64,000 bases of DNA from Pseudomonas cedrina subsp. cedrina (GCF_001983175.1 NZ_MNPW01000017.1:37704-101703); one strand, 5' to 3'; shown: positions 1-8,915, counted from the first letter of the stretch. Numbers and translations are program-made. The notes: a model not told the origin generated them from the sequence alone.

Positions 1-816
1 CTCCACCAAGGCCAATGCGACGGCTTCGGTCTCGGCGTCAGGGATGCCCGAGATACCCGCAGGTCGGAAATGCATCTGGAATGCCCGGATGACCTGGCGG
101 GTTTCTTCATCCAACTCGCCGGTCTGCGGGATCTTGTAGCCGTAAGTGGCCAGGGCGCGTTGCACCGTGCCCACGGCAACCTGTCTGGATGCCGGGCGCC
201 CAGCCAAGTGTTTGTGCACCATGGCCGCATCCGGCCAGGCGCCGATCCCCTGCTCGGCGAACGCCTGCCACGGAAACAACGGACCGGGGTCGGATTTGCG
301 CAGAGGTGCAATGTCGCTGTGCCCGATAACGTTTTGCGGCTCGATGGCGTAGCGCTTGATCACGTCCGCTGCGAGCTGCTTGACCAACGCCAACTGCGCC
401 TCGGTGTAGGGAAACCATAGGCGTCCGGTCGGGCCATCGATAAACCCCGCATTGACGATCTCGATGCCGATGGACGTGTCATTGAGGTGGGTGCGGTTTC
501 CCCATTGACTGACCCCGGCGTGCCAGGCCCGTTTCGCCTCCGGCACCAGTTGCAGGGCCACCGGCAGCGCATGATGCGTGGGCGGCGTGCTGTAGACCAG
601 GTAGTGAGCACTGGCGGTGCCGTTGGTAAGCGCGTCGAGGGAGTCCTTGTCGTCAAAGACCGTGTAGTGCAGGACGAGATAGCGGACCCGTTCGTTCTGG
701 TTTGGGGAGCTGTGCGTGGTGTCGATGGCGTAGCCGTTTTTTACGCTCAGGTTGTTGGGGGCCGTGCTGCAGCCTGCCAGCATCAGAACGGCCAGGAAAA
801 GGACGAACTTGTTCAT
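1..816 (-). CDS. amiD: N-acetylmuramoyl-L-alanine amidase, AmiD-like lipoprotein (3' end outside window)
   Basis: The predicted protein hydrolyses the amide bond between N-acetylmuramic acid and the peptide stem, as zinc-dependent Amidase_2 enzymes do. The reading frame is open from its ATG to the window edge (272 codons) with no stop, so the C-terminus is missing. The N-terminus is a lipoprotein signal with lipobox LAGC (Cys16), which suggests an outer-membrane AmiD-type enzyme rather than cytoplasmic AmpD. The zinc site fits: His50 in YLVLHYT, a later IGHSDIAP histidine and the Asp of KSDPGP; IGIEIVN supplies a likely catalytic Glu. After about residue 210 a peptidoglycan-binding-like segment follows (VGTVQRALATYGY). 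The gene reads leftward and stands apart from the permease gene downstream on the map. I am confident of the family; the lipid anchor is inferred from the signal sequence. Confidence 0.88.
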   Translation of the reverse strand, partial: MNKFVLFLAVLMLAGCSTAPNNLSVKNGYAIDTTHSSPNQNERVRYLVLHYTVFDDKDSLDALTNGTASAHYLVYSTPPTHHALPVALQLVPEAKRAWHAGVSQWGNRTHLNDTSIGIEIVNAGFIDGPTGRLWFPYTEAQLALVKQLAADVIKRYAIEPQNVIGHSDIAPLRKSDPGPLFPWQAFAEQGIGAWPDAAMVHKHLAGRPASRQVAVGTVQRALATYGYKIPQTGELDEETRQVIRAFQMHFRPAGISGIPDAETEAVALALVE

Positions 817-969
817 CGGAGAGCCTCAATCGAGTGAGAAGCTCCGGAATATAAGGGCCCTGCACCGCCCGGCCGGCGGCCCTTGCTGGGTGAGGGGCGA
901 ATTCAGAGACCCCCTACATTGCCCCGGGCTTCTTCCGACACAAGAAGAAGCCTAACCGAGACAAGACGG

Positions 970-2292
970 TCAAAGCGTCATGGCCGCCAGCCAGCCAAAG
1001 GCCAGCAACGGCAGGTTGTAGTGCAGGAACGTCGGCACCACGGTGTCCCAGATATGGTGGTGCTGGCCGTCGACATTCAGGCCGGAGGTCGGGCCGAGGG
1101 TAGAGTCCGACGCGGGTGAGCCGGCGTCACCCAAGGCGCCGGCGGTGCCGACGATGCACACGATGGCCACCGGGCTGAAGCCCAGTTGCACACACAGCGG
1201 CACAAAGATCGCGGCGAGAATCGGCACGGTGGAAAACGACGAACCGATGCCCATGGTCACCAGCAACCCCACCAGCAACATCAGCAACGCGCCGACCCCA
1301 CGGTTGTGGCCGATGAAGGCCGCCGAGGTTTCCACCAATGAGCGCACGTCGCCGGTGGCCTTGAGCACCTCGGCAAAACCCGAGGAGGCGATCATGATAA
1401 AGCCGATCATCGCCATCATTTTCATGCCTTCGGTGAACAGATCGTCAGTGTCGCGCCAGCGCACGATGCCCGATACCGAGAAAATCAGAAACCCGGCCAG
1501 GGCGCCGATGATCATCGAGTCCAGCCACAGCTGAATGATGAACGCCGAGGCGATCGCCAGGCCGGCCACCAGCAGGGTCAGCGGGTTGTACTGCACCGCC
1601 ACCTGCTCGACCCGCTCGATTTTTGCAAGGTCGTAGACGCGCTTCTTGCGGTAGCTGATAAATACCGCCACCAGCAGGCCGACCACCATGCCCAGCGCCG
1701 GCAGGCTCATGGCGTGGGTGACATTGACCTGGCTGATATCCACCCCGCTCTTGGCCACGTTGGCCAACAGGATCTGGTTGAGGAAGATGTTGCCGAAGCC
1801 CACCGGCAGGAACATGTAGGGCGTGATCAGGCCGAACGTCATCACGCAGGCGATCAGGCGGCGATCCAGTTGCAGCTTGGTCAGCACGTAGAGCAGCGGC
1901 GGTACCAGCAGCGGGATAAACGCGATATGGATCGGCAGAATGTTCTGCGAGGCAATCGCCACCACCCACAGCAGGCCGATGAGCAGCCATTTGACGTGGC
2001 TACCGCCGCTGGCTTCCTGGCGGTCGACCAGCAGCAACGCCTTGTCGGCCAGGGCGTGAGCCAGGCCGGATTTAGCAATCGCCACGGCGAAAGCGCCGAG
2101 CAAGGCGTAGGACAAGGCCACGGTTGCACCGCCGCCCAAGCCGCTGTTAAAGGCTGTGAGCGTGGCGTCGATGCCCAGGCCACCGGTCAGTCCGCCTACC
2201 AAAGCGCCGACGATGATGGCGATGACCACATGCACGCGGGACAGGCTGAGCACCAGCATGGTGCCGACCGCGGCGATGACTGCGTTAATCAT
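970..2292 (-). CDS. Na+/H+ antiporter family permease (YuiF-like)
   Basis: A 440-residue integral membrane protein with roughly a dozen hydrophobic segments and many Gly-rich turns (GALVGGLTGGLG near the N-terminus). Overall character matches the Na+/H+ antiporter / YuiF-type permeases, several of which are thought to move amino acids or organic acids rather than sodium. I chose the ATG at 2292 because GAGGTAA lies five bases upstream of it; a TTG five codons earlier lacks such a site. The substrate cannot be read from the sequence. The gene is monocistronic by appearance, with about 235 bases separating it from the divergent chemoreceptor gene. Family call is good; specific function is open. 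Confidence 0.8.
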   Translation of the reverse strand: MINAVIAAVGTMLVLSLSRVHVVIAIIVGALVGGLTGGLGIDATLTAFNSGLGGGATVALSYALLGAFAVAIAKSGLAHALADKALLLVDRQEASGGSHVKWLLIGLLWVVAIASQNILPIHIAFIPLLVPPLLYVLTKLQLDRRLIACVMTFGLITPYMFLPVGFGNIFLNQILLANVAKSGVDISQVNVTHAMSLPALGMVVGLLVAVFISYRKKRVYDLAKIERVEQVAVQYNPLTLLVAGLAIASAFIIQLWLDSMIIGALAGFLIFSVSGIVRWRDTDDLFTEGMKMMAMIGFIMIASSGFAEVLKATGDVRSLVETSAAFIGHNRGVGALLMLLVGLLVTMGIGSSFSTVPILAAIFVPLCVQLGFSPVAIVCIVGTAGALGDAGSPASDSTLGPTSGLNVDGQHHHIWDTVVPTFLHYNLPLLAFGWLAAMTL

Positions 2293-2527
2293 GGTTACCT
2301 CAGGCAAAAAACATCAAGAACAGGCATGCGCGCACCCGGGCGGCCATTCGGCGCCGCCAGCGTGCAGGCTTGAAGGAGGTCTTATTAGAGGGCGCGCACT
2401 TTGCAGGAGGCAGGCGTCCATGTCAAAAAACGGCGCCGTTTTCAGGTTTAAATTGATCGTTTGAATAAAGAAAAGGCGGCGTCGGCCGATAACCAGGCTC
2501 TATGTGTGTTCAGGTAAGGATGTACCG

Positions 2528-4675
2528 ATGTCGCTCAGGCAGCTCTCCATTCAATGGAAAATCACCCTGCTGGCCGGCCTGTGCCTGCTGGGAATCGTGA
2601 CCCTGCTGGTGGGTCTGTCGTTGTATCGCATGGAGCAGAGCTCGCAGCAGGTCAAAGCGTCCAGCATGCAGATGCTCGATGAAGCCGCCCAGGCGCGCAT
2701 CGAGGCCCAGGGCGAAGTGCAGGCGCTGGGCATCCGCCGCCAGTTCATGGACGCCTACCAGTACGGCCATGGTTTTTCGCGCCAGGTACTGTTCTTGCGC
2801 GAGCAGGCCGAGAAGCGTTTTCTCGACGCCTTCGACACCCGCGAAGACCTGACCCGCCAGGTCAAGGCCGCGCTGCAGGCCAACCCGGACTTGCTTGGCC
2901 TGTCCCTGGTGTTCGAGGCCAATGCGCTGGATGGCAAGGATGAGTTGTTCGCCGGCCAGGCCGAACTGGGCAGCAACGATAAGGGGCGCTTCGCCCTGTA
3001 TTGGTCGCAACCGACGCCGGGCAAGCTGACCTCGATGGCGCTGCCGGAAAGCGACATGTCCGACACCCGCGTCGGCCCCAGCGGTGAAAAAGCCAACGCC
3101 TGGTTCACCTGCCCGCGCGCCACGCTCAAGCCGTGCGTGATCGAGCCCTACTTTTATGTGATCGACGGGCAAAACGTGCTGATGACCAGCATCGTCTTCC
3201 CGTTGATGGCCAATGGCAAAGTCATCGCCTCGCTGTCGGTGGACATCAACCTCAACAGCTTGCAGGCCGTGAGCCAACAGGCCAGCCACAAGCTGTATGA
3301 CGGCCAGACCCAGGTCAGCATCCTCAGCCCCACCGGTTTGCTCGCCGGTTACAGCCCGGACGCCGGCAAACTCAGCCAGCGCCTGGACAAGGTCGACACC
3401 GCCAACGGCGCGCAGTTGATCAGCGCCCTGGCCGAAAGCACACACATCCGCAGCCTGCGCACCGACCATCAACTCAAGGTGCTGGCGCCGTTCGCGCCGA
3501 TCCCGGACGGCAAGCCATGGGGCGTGTTGCTGGATGTGCCGGCGAAGGTCCTGATAGCACCGGCTGAAGCATTGAAAGCGCAACTGGATGCCGATAACGC
3601 CAAGGGCACCCTGCTGGAACTCGGCCTGGGCCTGCTCGCCGCGGTCGTCGGCCTGATCCTGGTGTGGCTGATGGCGCGCAGCGTGACCCGGCCGATCCTG
3701 GGGGTGGCGCATATGCTCGAAGACATTGCCAGCGGCGAAGGCGACCTGACCCGCCGCCTGGCATACGACAAGCAGGACGAACTGGGGCAACTGGCGGGCT
3801 GGTTCAACCGTTTCCTCGACAAACTGCAACCGATCATCGCCGAGGTCAAACGCTCGGTGCAGGACGCCCGTGGCACCGCCGACCAATCCGCCGCGATTGC
3901 CACCCAAACCAGCGCCGGCATGGAACAGCAGTATCGCCAGGTCGACCAGGTAGCCACTGCGTCCCATGAAATGAGCGCGACCGCTCAGGATGTGGCACGC
4001 AGCGCCGCCCAGGCCGCCCAAGCCGCCCGCGATGCCGACCAGTCTACCCGTGACGGCCTGACGGTGATCGACCGCACCACCCGCAACATTGGGGAGTTGG
4101 CGGCGGAGATGAGCACGGCCATGACCCAGGTCGAAGGCCTGGCCGCCAACAGCGAGAAAATCGGTTCGGTGCTCGAAGTGATCCGCGGCATTGCCGAGCA
4201 GACCAACCTGCTGGCACTCAACGCCGCCATCGAAGCCGCCCGCGCCGGTGAGGCCGGCCGTGGCTTCGCCGTGGTGGCCGATGAAGTGCGCAACCTGGCG
4301 CGGCGTACCCAGGAGTCGGTGGAAGAAACCCGTCTGGTCATCGAGCAATTGCAAAGCGGCACCACCGATGTCGTCGGCGCCATGGGCAACAGCTATCGCC
4401 AGGCCCAGGGCAGTGTCGAACAAGTGGGAGAGGCCGTGACCGCCCTGCGCCAGATTGGCGCTGCCGTCACGGTGATCAGCGACATGAACCTGCAAATCGC
4501 CAGCGCCGCCGAAGAGCAAAGCGCCGTGGCCGAAGAGATCAACAGCAATGTGGCGACCATTCGGGACGTGACCGAGTCGCTGTCCGAGCAGGCGAACGAA
4601 TCGGCGCGGGTAAGCCAGGCGTTGAACAGCCTGGCGAACCAGCAGCAGGGGTTGATGGATCAGTTCCGCGTCTGA
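2528..4675 (+). CDS. Methyl-accepting chemotaxis protein with double-CACHE sensor (TlpQ/McpU-like)
   Basis: A 715-residue transmembrane chemoreceptor. A first membrane helix (about residues 11-33) is followed by a large periplasmic region of about 320 residues with the size and pattern of a dCACHE ligand domain, a second helix around 360-382, a HAMP linker, and a cytoplasmic signalling domain holding the conserved hairpin (EQTNLLALNAAIEAARAGE). It would signal through CheW/CheA to the flagellar motor. In P. aeruginosa the histamine/polyamine receptor TlpQ sits beside the bqs locus, and the same neighbours occur here (bqsS at 5010), so a TlpQ-type ligand is a reasonable guess. ATG 2528 was preferred over GTG 2504 because AAGGA lies about nine bases upstream. 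Ligand identity is inference from context only. Confidence 0.9.
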   Translation: MSLRQLSIQWKITLLAGLCLLGIVTLLVGLSLYRMEQSSQQVKASSMQMLDEAAQARIEAQGEVQALGIRRQFMDAYQYGHGFSRQVLFLREQAEKRFLDAFDTREDLTRQVKAALQANPDLLGLSLVFEANALDGKDELFAGQAELGSNDKGRFALYWSQPTPGKLTSMALPESDMSDTRVGPSGEKANAWFTCPRATLKPCVIEPYFYVIDGQNVLMTSIVFPLMANGKVIASLSVDINLNSLQAVSQQASHKLYDGQTQVSILSPTGLLAGYSPDAGKLSQRLDKVDTANGAQLISALAESTHIRSLRTDHQLKVLAPFAPIPDGKPWGVLLDVPAKVLIAPAEALKAQLDADNAKGTLLELGLGLLAAVVGLILVWLMARSVTRPILGVAHMLEDIASGEGDLTRRLAYDKQDELGQLAGWFNRFLDKLQPIIAEVKRSVQDARGTADQSAAIATQTSAGMEQQYRQVDQVATASHEMSATAQDVARSAAQAAQAARDADQSTRDGLTVIDRTTRNIGELAAEMSTAMTQVEGLAANSEKIGSVLEVIRGIAEQTNLLALNAAIEAARAGEAGRGFAVVADEVRNLARRTQESVEETRLVIEQLQSGTTDVVGAMGNSYRQAQGSVEQVGEAVTALRQIGAAVTVISDMNLQIASAAEEQSAVAEEINSNVATIRDVTESLSEQANESARVSQALNSLANQQQGLMDQFRV

Positions 4676-4700
4676 AGACTGAGCGTGGGAGTGCTTTTCT

Positions 4701-4733
4701 GTGGGAGCCGGGCTTGCCCGCGATGCAGGCGAC
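4701..4733. repeat. Single REP-type palindrome
   Basis: Just after the chemoreceptor stop codon lies GTGGGAGCCGGGCTTGCCCG followed by CGATGC, the familiar Pseudomonas REP core (GGGAGC-GGCTTGCCCGCGA). It forms a short GC-rich stem (CGGGCTTGCCCG). It is not obviously paired with an inverted partner, unlike the element 60 bases downstream. Confidence 0.6.
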
Positions 4734-4790
4734 TCGGTTTTTGCGTCCAGCCAAGGTGATGCTGTCGCAGCCTAAGGATCTACACAATTT

Positions 4791-4939
4791 TGTAGTGAGC
4801 GGGCTTGGCGAATCGTCGCACCGCCCGCGCTGGGTGGCGCAGCCGCCCCGATCGAGACACCGCCGAACTCCAGACAAAACCGGGGCGCCTGGTTTGGGGC
4901 GGCTTCGCCACCCAGCGCGGGACAAGCCCGCTCACTACA
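4791..4939. repeat. REPIN: REP doublet in inverted orientation
   Basis: A 149-base nested palindrome. The outer arms TGTAGTGAGCGGGCTTG (4791-4807) and its exact reverse complement (4923-4939) match over 17 bases. A second pair, CGCGCTGGGTGGCG (4826-4839) and its complement (4906-4919), matches over 14. The whole folds into one long hairpin, the layout described for REPINs mobilised by RAYT transposases in P. fluorescens. It occupies most of the 334 bases between the chemoreceptor gene and bqsS, two convergent genes; no other feature is visible in that gap. No RAYT gene is in the window. Confidence 0.85.
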
Positions 4940-5009
4940 GGAGATCGTCAGCCGTTAACGTTGTGTAGATACCTAGGGCTATCGCAGGCAAACCACATTG
5001 TGCCCGGCG

Positions 5010-6323
5010 TTAACGCTTGGGCAATTCGATCAGCACTTTAAGGCCGCCCAGTTCAGCATCCTGCAACTGCAACACCCCACCCCACACTTCGGCGATATCG
5101 CGCACGATCCCCAGTCCCAGGCCATGGCCATCGATCTGTTCATCCAGGCGTGTACCGCGGCTGAAGACCTGATCACGCTGGGTTTCGGGGATGCCGGGGC
5201 CATCGTCTTCCACGGCCAGCAGGTAGCTGTGCTCGGTCTCGGTGATGGTCAGGCGCACTTCGGCGTCCGCCCATTTGCAGGCGTTGTCCAGCACATTGCC
5301 GAGCATTTCCAGGAGGTCCGCGCGGTCCCAGGGCAATTGCAGGCCGGGGTCGGCGTGGTAGCTCAGGTCCAGGTGTTCGCCATGGATCATATTCAGGGTG
5401 GCCAACAGGCTGGGCAGTTCCTTTTCGCAGTCAAACAGCGCACCCGGCAAGGTTTCGCCAGCCAGGCGAGCGCGGTTGAGTTCGCGGTTGAGGCGTTGCT
5501 GCACCTGTTCCAGGTGGTCGCGCAACAGCTTGGCCAGCTCGGGACGGTCCTTGAGCTGCTCGCTGGAGGCCACGCTCAGCAGCACCGCCAGGGGGGTTTT
5601 CAAGGCGTGTCCGAGGTTGCCCAGCGCATTGCGTGAACGCTTGAGGCTGTCTTCGGTGTGCGCCAGCAGGTGGTTGATCTGCGCCACCAGCGGCTCCAGC
5701 TCCAGGGGCACCTGGGTGTCGAGCTGCGAGCGCTGGCCCTGCTGCAGCTGCGCGATCTGGTTACGCGCGGTTTCCAGGGGGCGCAAGGCGCGGCGGACGG
5801 TGACCCGTTGCAGCACCAGCACCACCAGCAGCGCCGCCAGCCCCAGTACCAGGCCGATCTGGCGCATCAGCCGGAAGCTTTCGCGCACGGGCGTGTAGTC
5901 TTGCGCCACGCTGATGGAGATTAACTGGCCGAAACGCTTGTAGTCCGAGCGCAATACCAGCAATTGCTGGCCCTCCGGCCCCAGTTGCAGGTTGCCCTTG
6001 ATCCCGACCTCGGGCAGTCGCGGTAATTCCTGGTCCCACAGCGAGCGGGAGCGCCAGTGGGTATCGGCAAAATCGACACGAAAGTAATGCCCGGAAAACG
6101 GCCGCTGGTAGGCCGGCGACAGATGCTGTTCGTCCAGTTGCAAACCGTTGGGCCCGCGCACCATCGCCACCAGCAAGTTTTCGGCATCGTTACGCAGCCC
6201 GGCTTCCAGGTAGCGCTGCAGCCCGGTTTCGAACAACCACAGGCTGGTCTGCGCGAGCACCACGCCGACGATCACCATCACGCTGATCAGGCCCAGGCTC
6301 AGGCGTCGTTGAATGGACTTCAT
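5010..6323 (-). CDS. bqsS: Sensor histidine kinase, BqsS/CarS-like
   Basis: A 437-residue inner-membrane histidine kinase. Helix one spans about residues 9-30, a periplasmic loop of about 120 residues follows, then helix two near 155-172, a HAMP segment, and the kinase core with phospho-acceptor His239 (GHALKTPLAVL), N-box around Asn347 (LGNVLDNA) and glycine boxes DDGPGIP and GHGLGLGI. Its gene overlaps the response regulator by four bases and shares an operon with two PepSY proteins. That set, next to a TlpQ-like receptor, matches the P. aeruginosa BqsRS/CarSR locus, which answers to Fe(II) and Ca2+. The RExxE motif reported for Fe(II) sensing by BqsS is not present in this periplasmic loop, so the ligand may differ. 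Kinase call firm; ortholog call moderate. Confidence 0.85.
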   Translation of the reverse strand: MKSIQRRLSLGLISVMVIVGVVLAQTSLWLFETGLQRYLEAGLRNDAENLLVAMVRGPNGLQLDEQHLSPAYQRPFSGHYFRVDFADTHWRSRSLWDQELPRLPEVGIKGNLQLGPEGQQLLVLRSDYKRFGQLISISVAQDYTPVRESFRLMRQIGLVLGLAALLVVLVLQRVTVRRALRPLETARNQIAQLQQGQRSQLDTQVPLELEPLVAQINHLLAHTEDSLKRSRNALGNLGHALKTPLAVLLSVASSEQLKDRPELAKLLRDHLEQVQQRLNRELNRARLAGETLPGALFDCEKELPSLLATLNMIHGEHLDLSYHADPGLQLPWDRADLLEMLGNVLDNACKWADAEVRLTITETEHSYLLAVEDDGPGIPETQRDQVFSRGTRLDEQIDGHGLGLGIVRDIAEVWGGVLQLQDAELGGLKVLIELPKR

Positions 6324-6988
6324 GCAGGGCTGGCGCCAAACCGGTAACCCTGGCCGCGCCGGGTTTCGATCACGCTGCGCCCCAACTTGCGGCGCAAGTG
6401 GTTGACGTGGACTTCCAGCACGTTGGAATCGCGTTCGGTCTCACCGTCGTACAGGTGCTCGGCCAGGTGGCTTTTGGAAAGGATCTGTTCGGGGTGCAGC
6501 ATGAAATAGCGCAACAGGCGGAATTCGGCGGCCGTCAGCTGGATTTCCGCGCCGTCGCGCAGCACGCACTGGCGACCTTCATCCAGATGCAGCCCGGCGG
6601 CCTGCAAGGTGGGCTGGTTGGCCTGGCCATGGGAACGGCGCAACAGCGCCTGGATGCGCAGGTGGAGCTCTTCCGGGTGGAAGGGTTTGCTCAGGTAATC
6701 ATCGGCGCCGGCCTTGAGCCCTTCGATGCGCTCAGCCCAGGAATCACGGGCGGTGAGGATCAGCACCGGAATGGCCAACCCGGCGGCGCGCCATTGCGCC
6801 AGCACCTCAAGCCCTGGCAGGCCAGGCAAGCCCAGGTCGAGAATGATCAGGTCATAGGGCTCGCTGCGCCCCTGGTACGCCGCATCGCGGCCATCGGCCA
6901 GCCAGTCGACGGCGTAGCCCTGGCGTTGCAGGCCGGCCACCAGTTCGTCGGCCAGCGGTACGTTGTCTTCCACCAGCAGCAGGCGCAT
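6320..6988 (-). CDS. bqsR: OmpR/PhoB-family response regulator, BqsR/CarR-like
   Basis: A 222-residue DNA-binding response regulator. The receiver domain shows the acidic pocket (VEDN at 7-9), phospho-acceptor Asp51 (ILDLGLPGLPG) and Lys101 (LSKPF). The C-terminal half is a winged helix of the OmpR type (FRLLRYFMLHP, and VNHLRRKLG for the recognition region). It should be phosphorylated by the kinase encoded four bases overlapping downstream, and to act on promoters including its own: a direct repeat resembling the published BqsR site lies upstream of the operon (7656-7671). Start codon overlaps the stop of the preceding PepSY gene as ATGA, so translation is probably coupled. Confidence 0.88.
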   Translation of the reverse strand: MRLLLVEDNVPLADELVAGLQRQGYAVDWLADGRDAAYQGRSEPYDLIILDLGLPGLPGLEVLAQWRAAGLAIPVLILTARDSWAERIEGLKAGADDYLSKPFHPEELHLRIQALLRRSHGQANQPTLQAAGLHLDEGRQCVLRDGAEIQLTAAEFRLLRYFMLHPEQILSKSHLAEHLYDGETERDSNVLEVHVNHLRRKLGRSVIETRRGQGYRFGASPA

Positions 6989-7299
6989 CAGTCTTCCTCG
7001 TCTTTGATCAGCACACCGGTGCTGGCGTCCAGCTTGATCTCGCGGACCACCCCTTCGGTGGTCACCAGCTCCACTTCATAAGCATATCGGCCGTGCTTTT
7101 TTTCCAGCTCGGCTTCCAGCAGGCGTGAACCGGGATAACGTCCCATGGCCTGGTGCAACAGGTCCTCCAGCGGCAGGATCACCCCCTGCTGGCGCAAGGC
7201 CAGGGCTTCATCCTGATTGAGATCGCGGGCCGCCAGGCTGGAGCAAAATGCCAGGAGCACCAGCGCGACTCGACTGCCGGCGCGTAAATTTACCTTCAT
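6988..7299 (-). CDS. PepSY-domain periplasmic protein (second of a tandem pair)
   Basis: A 103-residue secreted protein: a hydrophobic signal peptide ending near AARD (about residue 25), then one PepSY domain. It shares with its upstream neighbour the core PGSRLL-x9-GRYxYxVEL and a final acidic stretch ending in DEED. Small PepSY proteins are often paired with metal- or cation-responsive two-component systems and may bind ions or modulate the kinase. In P. aeruginosa two such genes (bqsP, bqsQ) precede bqsR in the same order. Its stop overlaps the regulator start, and its own start overlaps the stop of the upstream gene, so the four genes form one compact operon. Exact role unknown. Confidence 0.8.
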   Translation of the reverse strand: MKVNLRAGSRVALVLLAFCSSLAARDLNQDEALALRQQGVILPLEDLLHQAMGRYPGSRLLEAELEKKHGRYAYEVELVTTEGVVREIKLDASTGVLIKDEED

Positions 7300-7604
7300 T
7301 ACGTATCCTGATGATTCTTGAGAACCTGCCCGGTGAGCGCGTCCAATTCAATGTCCCATTCGATGCCCTGGGCATCTTCCAATTCGACCTGGTAGAGATA
7401 CCTGCCGTACTCCTCGTCCAAGTCGGTATCCAGCAGCCTCGAACCCGGGTGCAAGGCCAGGGCCGTGGCTTCCAGTTGGTCAAAGGCGACAATAGTAACA
7501 GTGGCGGGCACTTTCAGTGGTTTGTCGGGGTCCACGGCTCCGGCCTGGGTTGCCGTGAGGGCGATGATACCGGCGGCGACCAGAGCGGTGAGGCGTTTCA
7601 TCAT
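7299..7604 (-). CDS. PepSY-domain periplasmic protein (first gene of the bqs-type operon)
   Basis: A 101-residue protein with a clear Sec signal peptide (cleavage likely after TQAGA, about residue 23) and one PepSY domain containing HPGSRLLDTDLDEEYGRYLY. The domain is rich in Asp and Glu, which fits weak cation binding in the periplasm. It is the promoter-proximal gene of the operon that continues with a second PepSY gene, the regulator and the kinase. Two adjacent Met codons open the frame; either may be the start. It is clearly a tandem paralog of the next gene, so an old duplication is likely. A direct-repeat operator candidate lies about 52 bases upstream. Confidence 0.8.
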   Translation of the reverse strand: MMKRLTALVAAGIIALTATQAGAVDPDKPLKVPATVTIVAFDQLEATALALHPGSRLLDTDLDEEYGRYLYQVELEDAQGIEWDIELDALTGQVLKNHQDT

Positions 7605-7655
7605 GAGTCTCCGTTACAGGATGTTTTCCTACGCAGGCCACCCTACCCGCCGCAA

Positions 7656-7671
7656 CTTAATTGAAACTGAA
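7656..7671 (-). promoter_or_regulatory. Candidate BqsR/PmrA-type direct-repeat operator
   Basis: On the minus strand the sequence reads TTCAG-TTTCAA-TTAAG. This matches the TTAAG-N6-TTAAG site reported for P. aeruginosa BqsR with one mismatch and exact spacing. It lies 52-67 bases before the first PepSY start codon, a sensible place for activation of the operon, and also in the shared region with the divergent patatin gene. Single-site evidence, so moderate confidence. Confidence 0.5.
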
Positions 7672-7759
7672 TTGCCACCATGGCAATTTCCGACAAGCCT
7701 CTTCTCCAATCATTGTGCGAGATTTCTTATAATTCCTGCTCACTTCACCAGAGACCGGT

Positions 7760-8839
7760 ATGACAGCGATCCACATCAAATTTCCCGCCCTGACCCTCAA
7801 GGCCGGCAAACGCGCATTGGCGCGCATTCGTGAGCGAGGCCTCGCGCCGGCCGACGTCGGCATCCTGCCTGGCGCGGCCGGCGGCCCCAAGGCGCTGGGT
7901 ATCCAGGGGCTGGACCTGGCGCTGTTCGGCGACTGGTTGCCTCGCGCACCTCGGGAGCGGTCGTTGATCGGCGCCTCCATCGGCTCCTGGCGGTTTGCCA
8001 GTGCCTGCCTGCCCGACCCGGCGCAAGGCCTGCTGGACCTGGGCCGCCTGTATAACGAACAGCGCTTTGCCAAAGGCGTGACCATGGCCGACGTCAGCCG
8101 CAGTTGCCAACGCATGCTCGACGACTTGCTGGCCGGACGAGACGCACGGGTGCTGGACAACCCGAACTACCGCCTCAACATCCTGGTGGTCAAGAGCCAC
8201 GGCCTGCTTGCCGATGACCACCGTGGGCGCCTCGGGCTGGGCCTGTCGTCGGTGATTGCGGATAACCTGCGCGGCCGCGCACGGCTGTCGCGGCACTTCG
8301 AACGGCTGATCATCCACGACCCGCGCCAGGCGCCGCCGGTGCATCCATTGAAGGATTTCCCGTCGCGCTTCCTCAGCCTCGAGCTGGGCAACCTGCGCCA
8401 GGCACTGCTGGCGTCGGGTTCGATCCCCATGGTAATGCAGGGCGTACGCGACCTGCCGGGCGCGGGTGCCGGCACCTACCGCGACGGCGGCCTGCTCGAC
8501 TACCACCTTGACCTGCCCTACCACGGTGACGACATCGTGCTGTACCCGCATTTTACCGACCGGGTCATTCCGGGCTGGTTCGATAAGGGCCTGCCGTGGC
8601 GACGCAGCAGCCAACAGGGCCTGCAGGATGTTTTGCTGCTGGCGCCGTCAAGGGATTACCTGGCCCGCCTGCCTTACGGCAAACTGCCTGATCGCAGCGA
8701 CTTCAAGCGCTTCATGGGTGATGACGCGAGTCGTAACCGGTACTGGCAGACGGCGATGAGCGAGAGCCGACGGTTGGGCGATGAGTTTCTGGAACTGGCG
8801 GATAACGGCCGGTTGGGCGAGCACTTGCAAGTACTCTGA
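7760..8839 (+). CDS. Patatin-like phospholipase
   Basis: A 359-residue cytoplasmic-looking protein of the patatin family. The Gly-rich oxyanion loop (GAAGGPKALG, residues 38-47), the nucleophile elbow GASIG with Ser73, and the catalytic Asp242 in RDGGLLDYH form the expected Ser-Asp dyad. Such enzymes release fatty acids from phospholipids or other acyl esters. No signal peptide is evident. It is divergent from the bqs-type operon and followed by queD after about 75 bases, with no sign that the three are functionally linked. Physiological substrate unknown. Confidence 0.88.
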   Translation: MTAIHIKFPALTLKAGKRALARIRERGLAPADVGILPGAAGGPKALGIQGLDLALFGDWLPRAPRERSLIGASIGSWRFASACLPDPAQGLLDLGRLYNEQRFAKGVTMADVSRSCQRMLDDLLAGRDARVLDNPNYRLNILVVKSHGLLADDHRGRLGLGLSSVIADNLRGRARLSRHFERLIIHDPRQAPPVHPLKDFPSRFLSLELGNLRQALLASGSIPMVMQGVRDLPGAGAGTYRDGGLLDYHLDLPYHGDDIVLYPHFTDRVIPGWFDKGLPWRRSSQQGLQDVLLLAPSRDYLARLPYGKLPDRSDFKRFMGDDASRNRYWQTAMSESRRLGDEFLELADNGRLGEHLQVL

Positions 8840-8915
8840 CCCAGCGGCATGCGCGGCAAGTGATCAAGCTGTTAAACTCGCCGCCTGCCAGATACCTGAC
8901 CGAGCTGAAAATACC

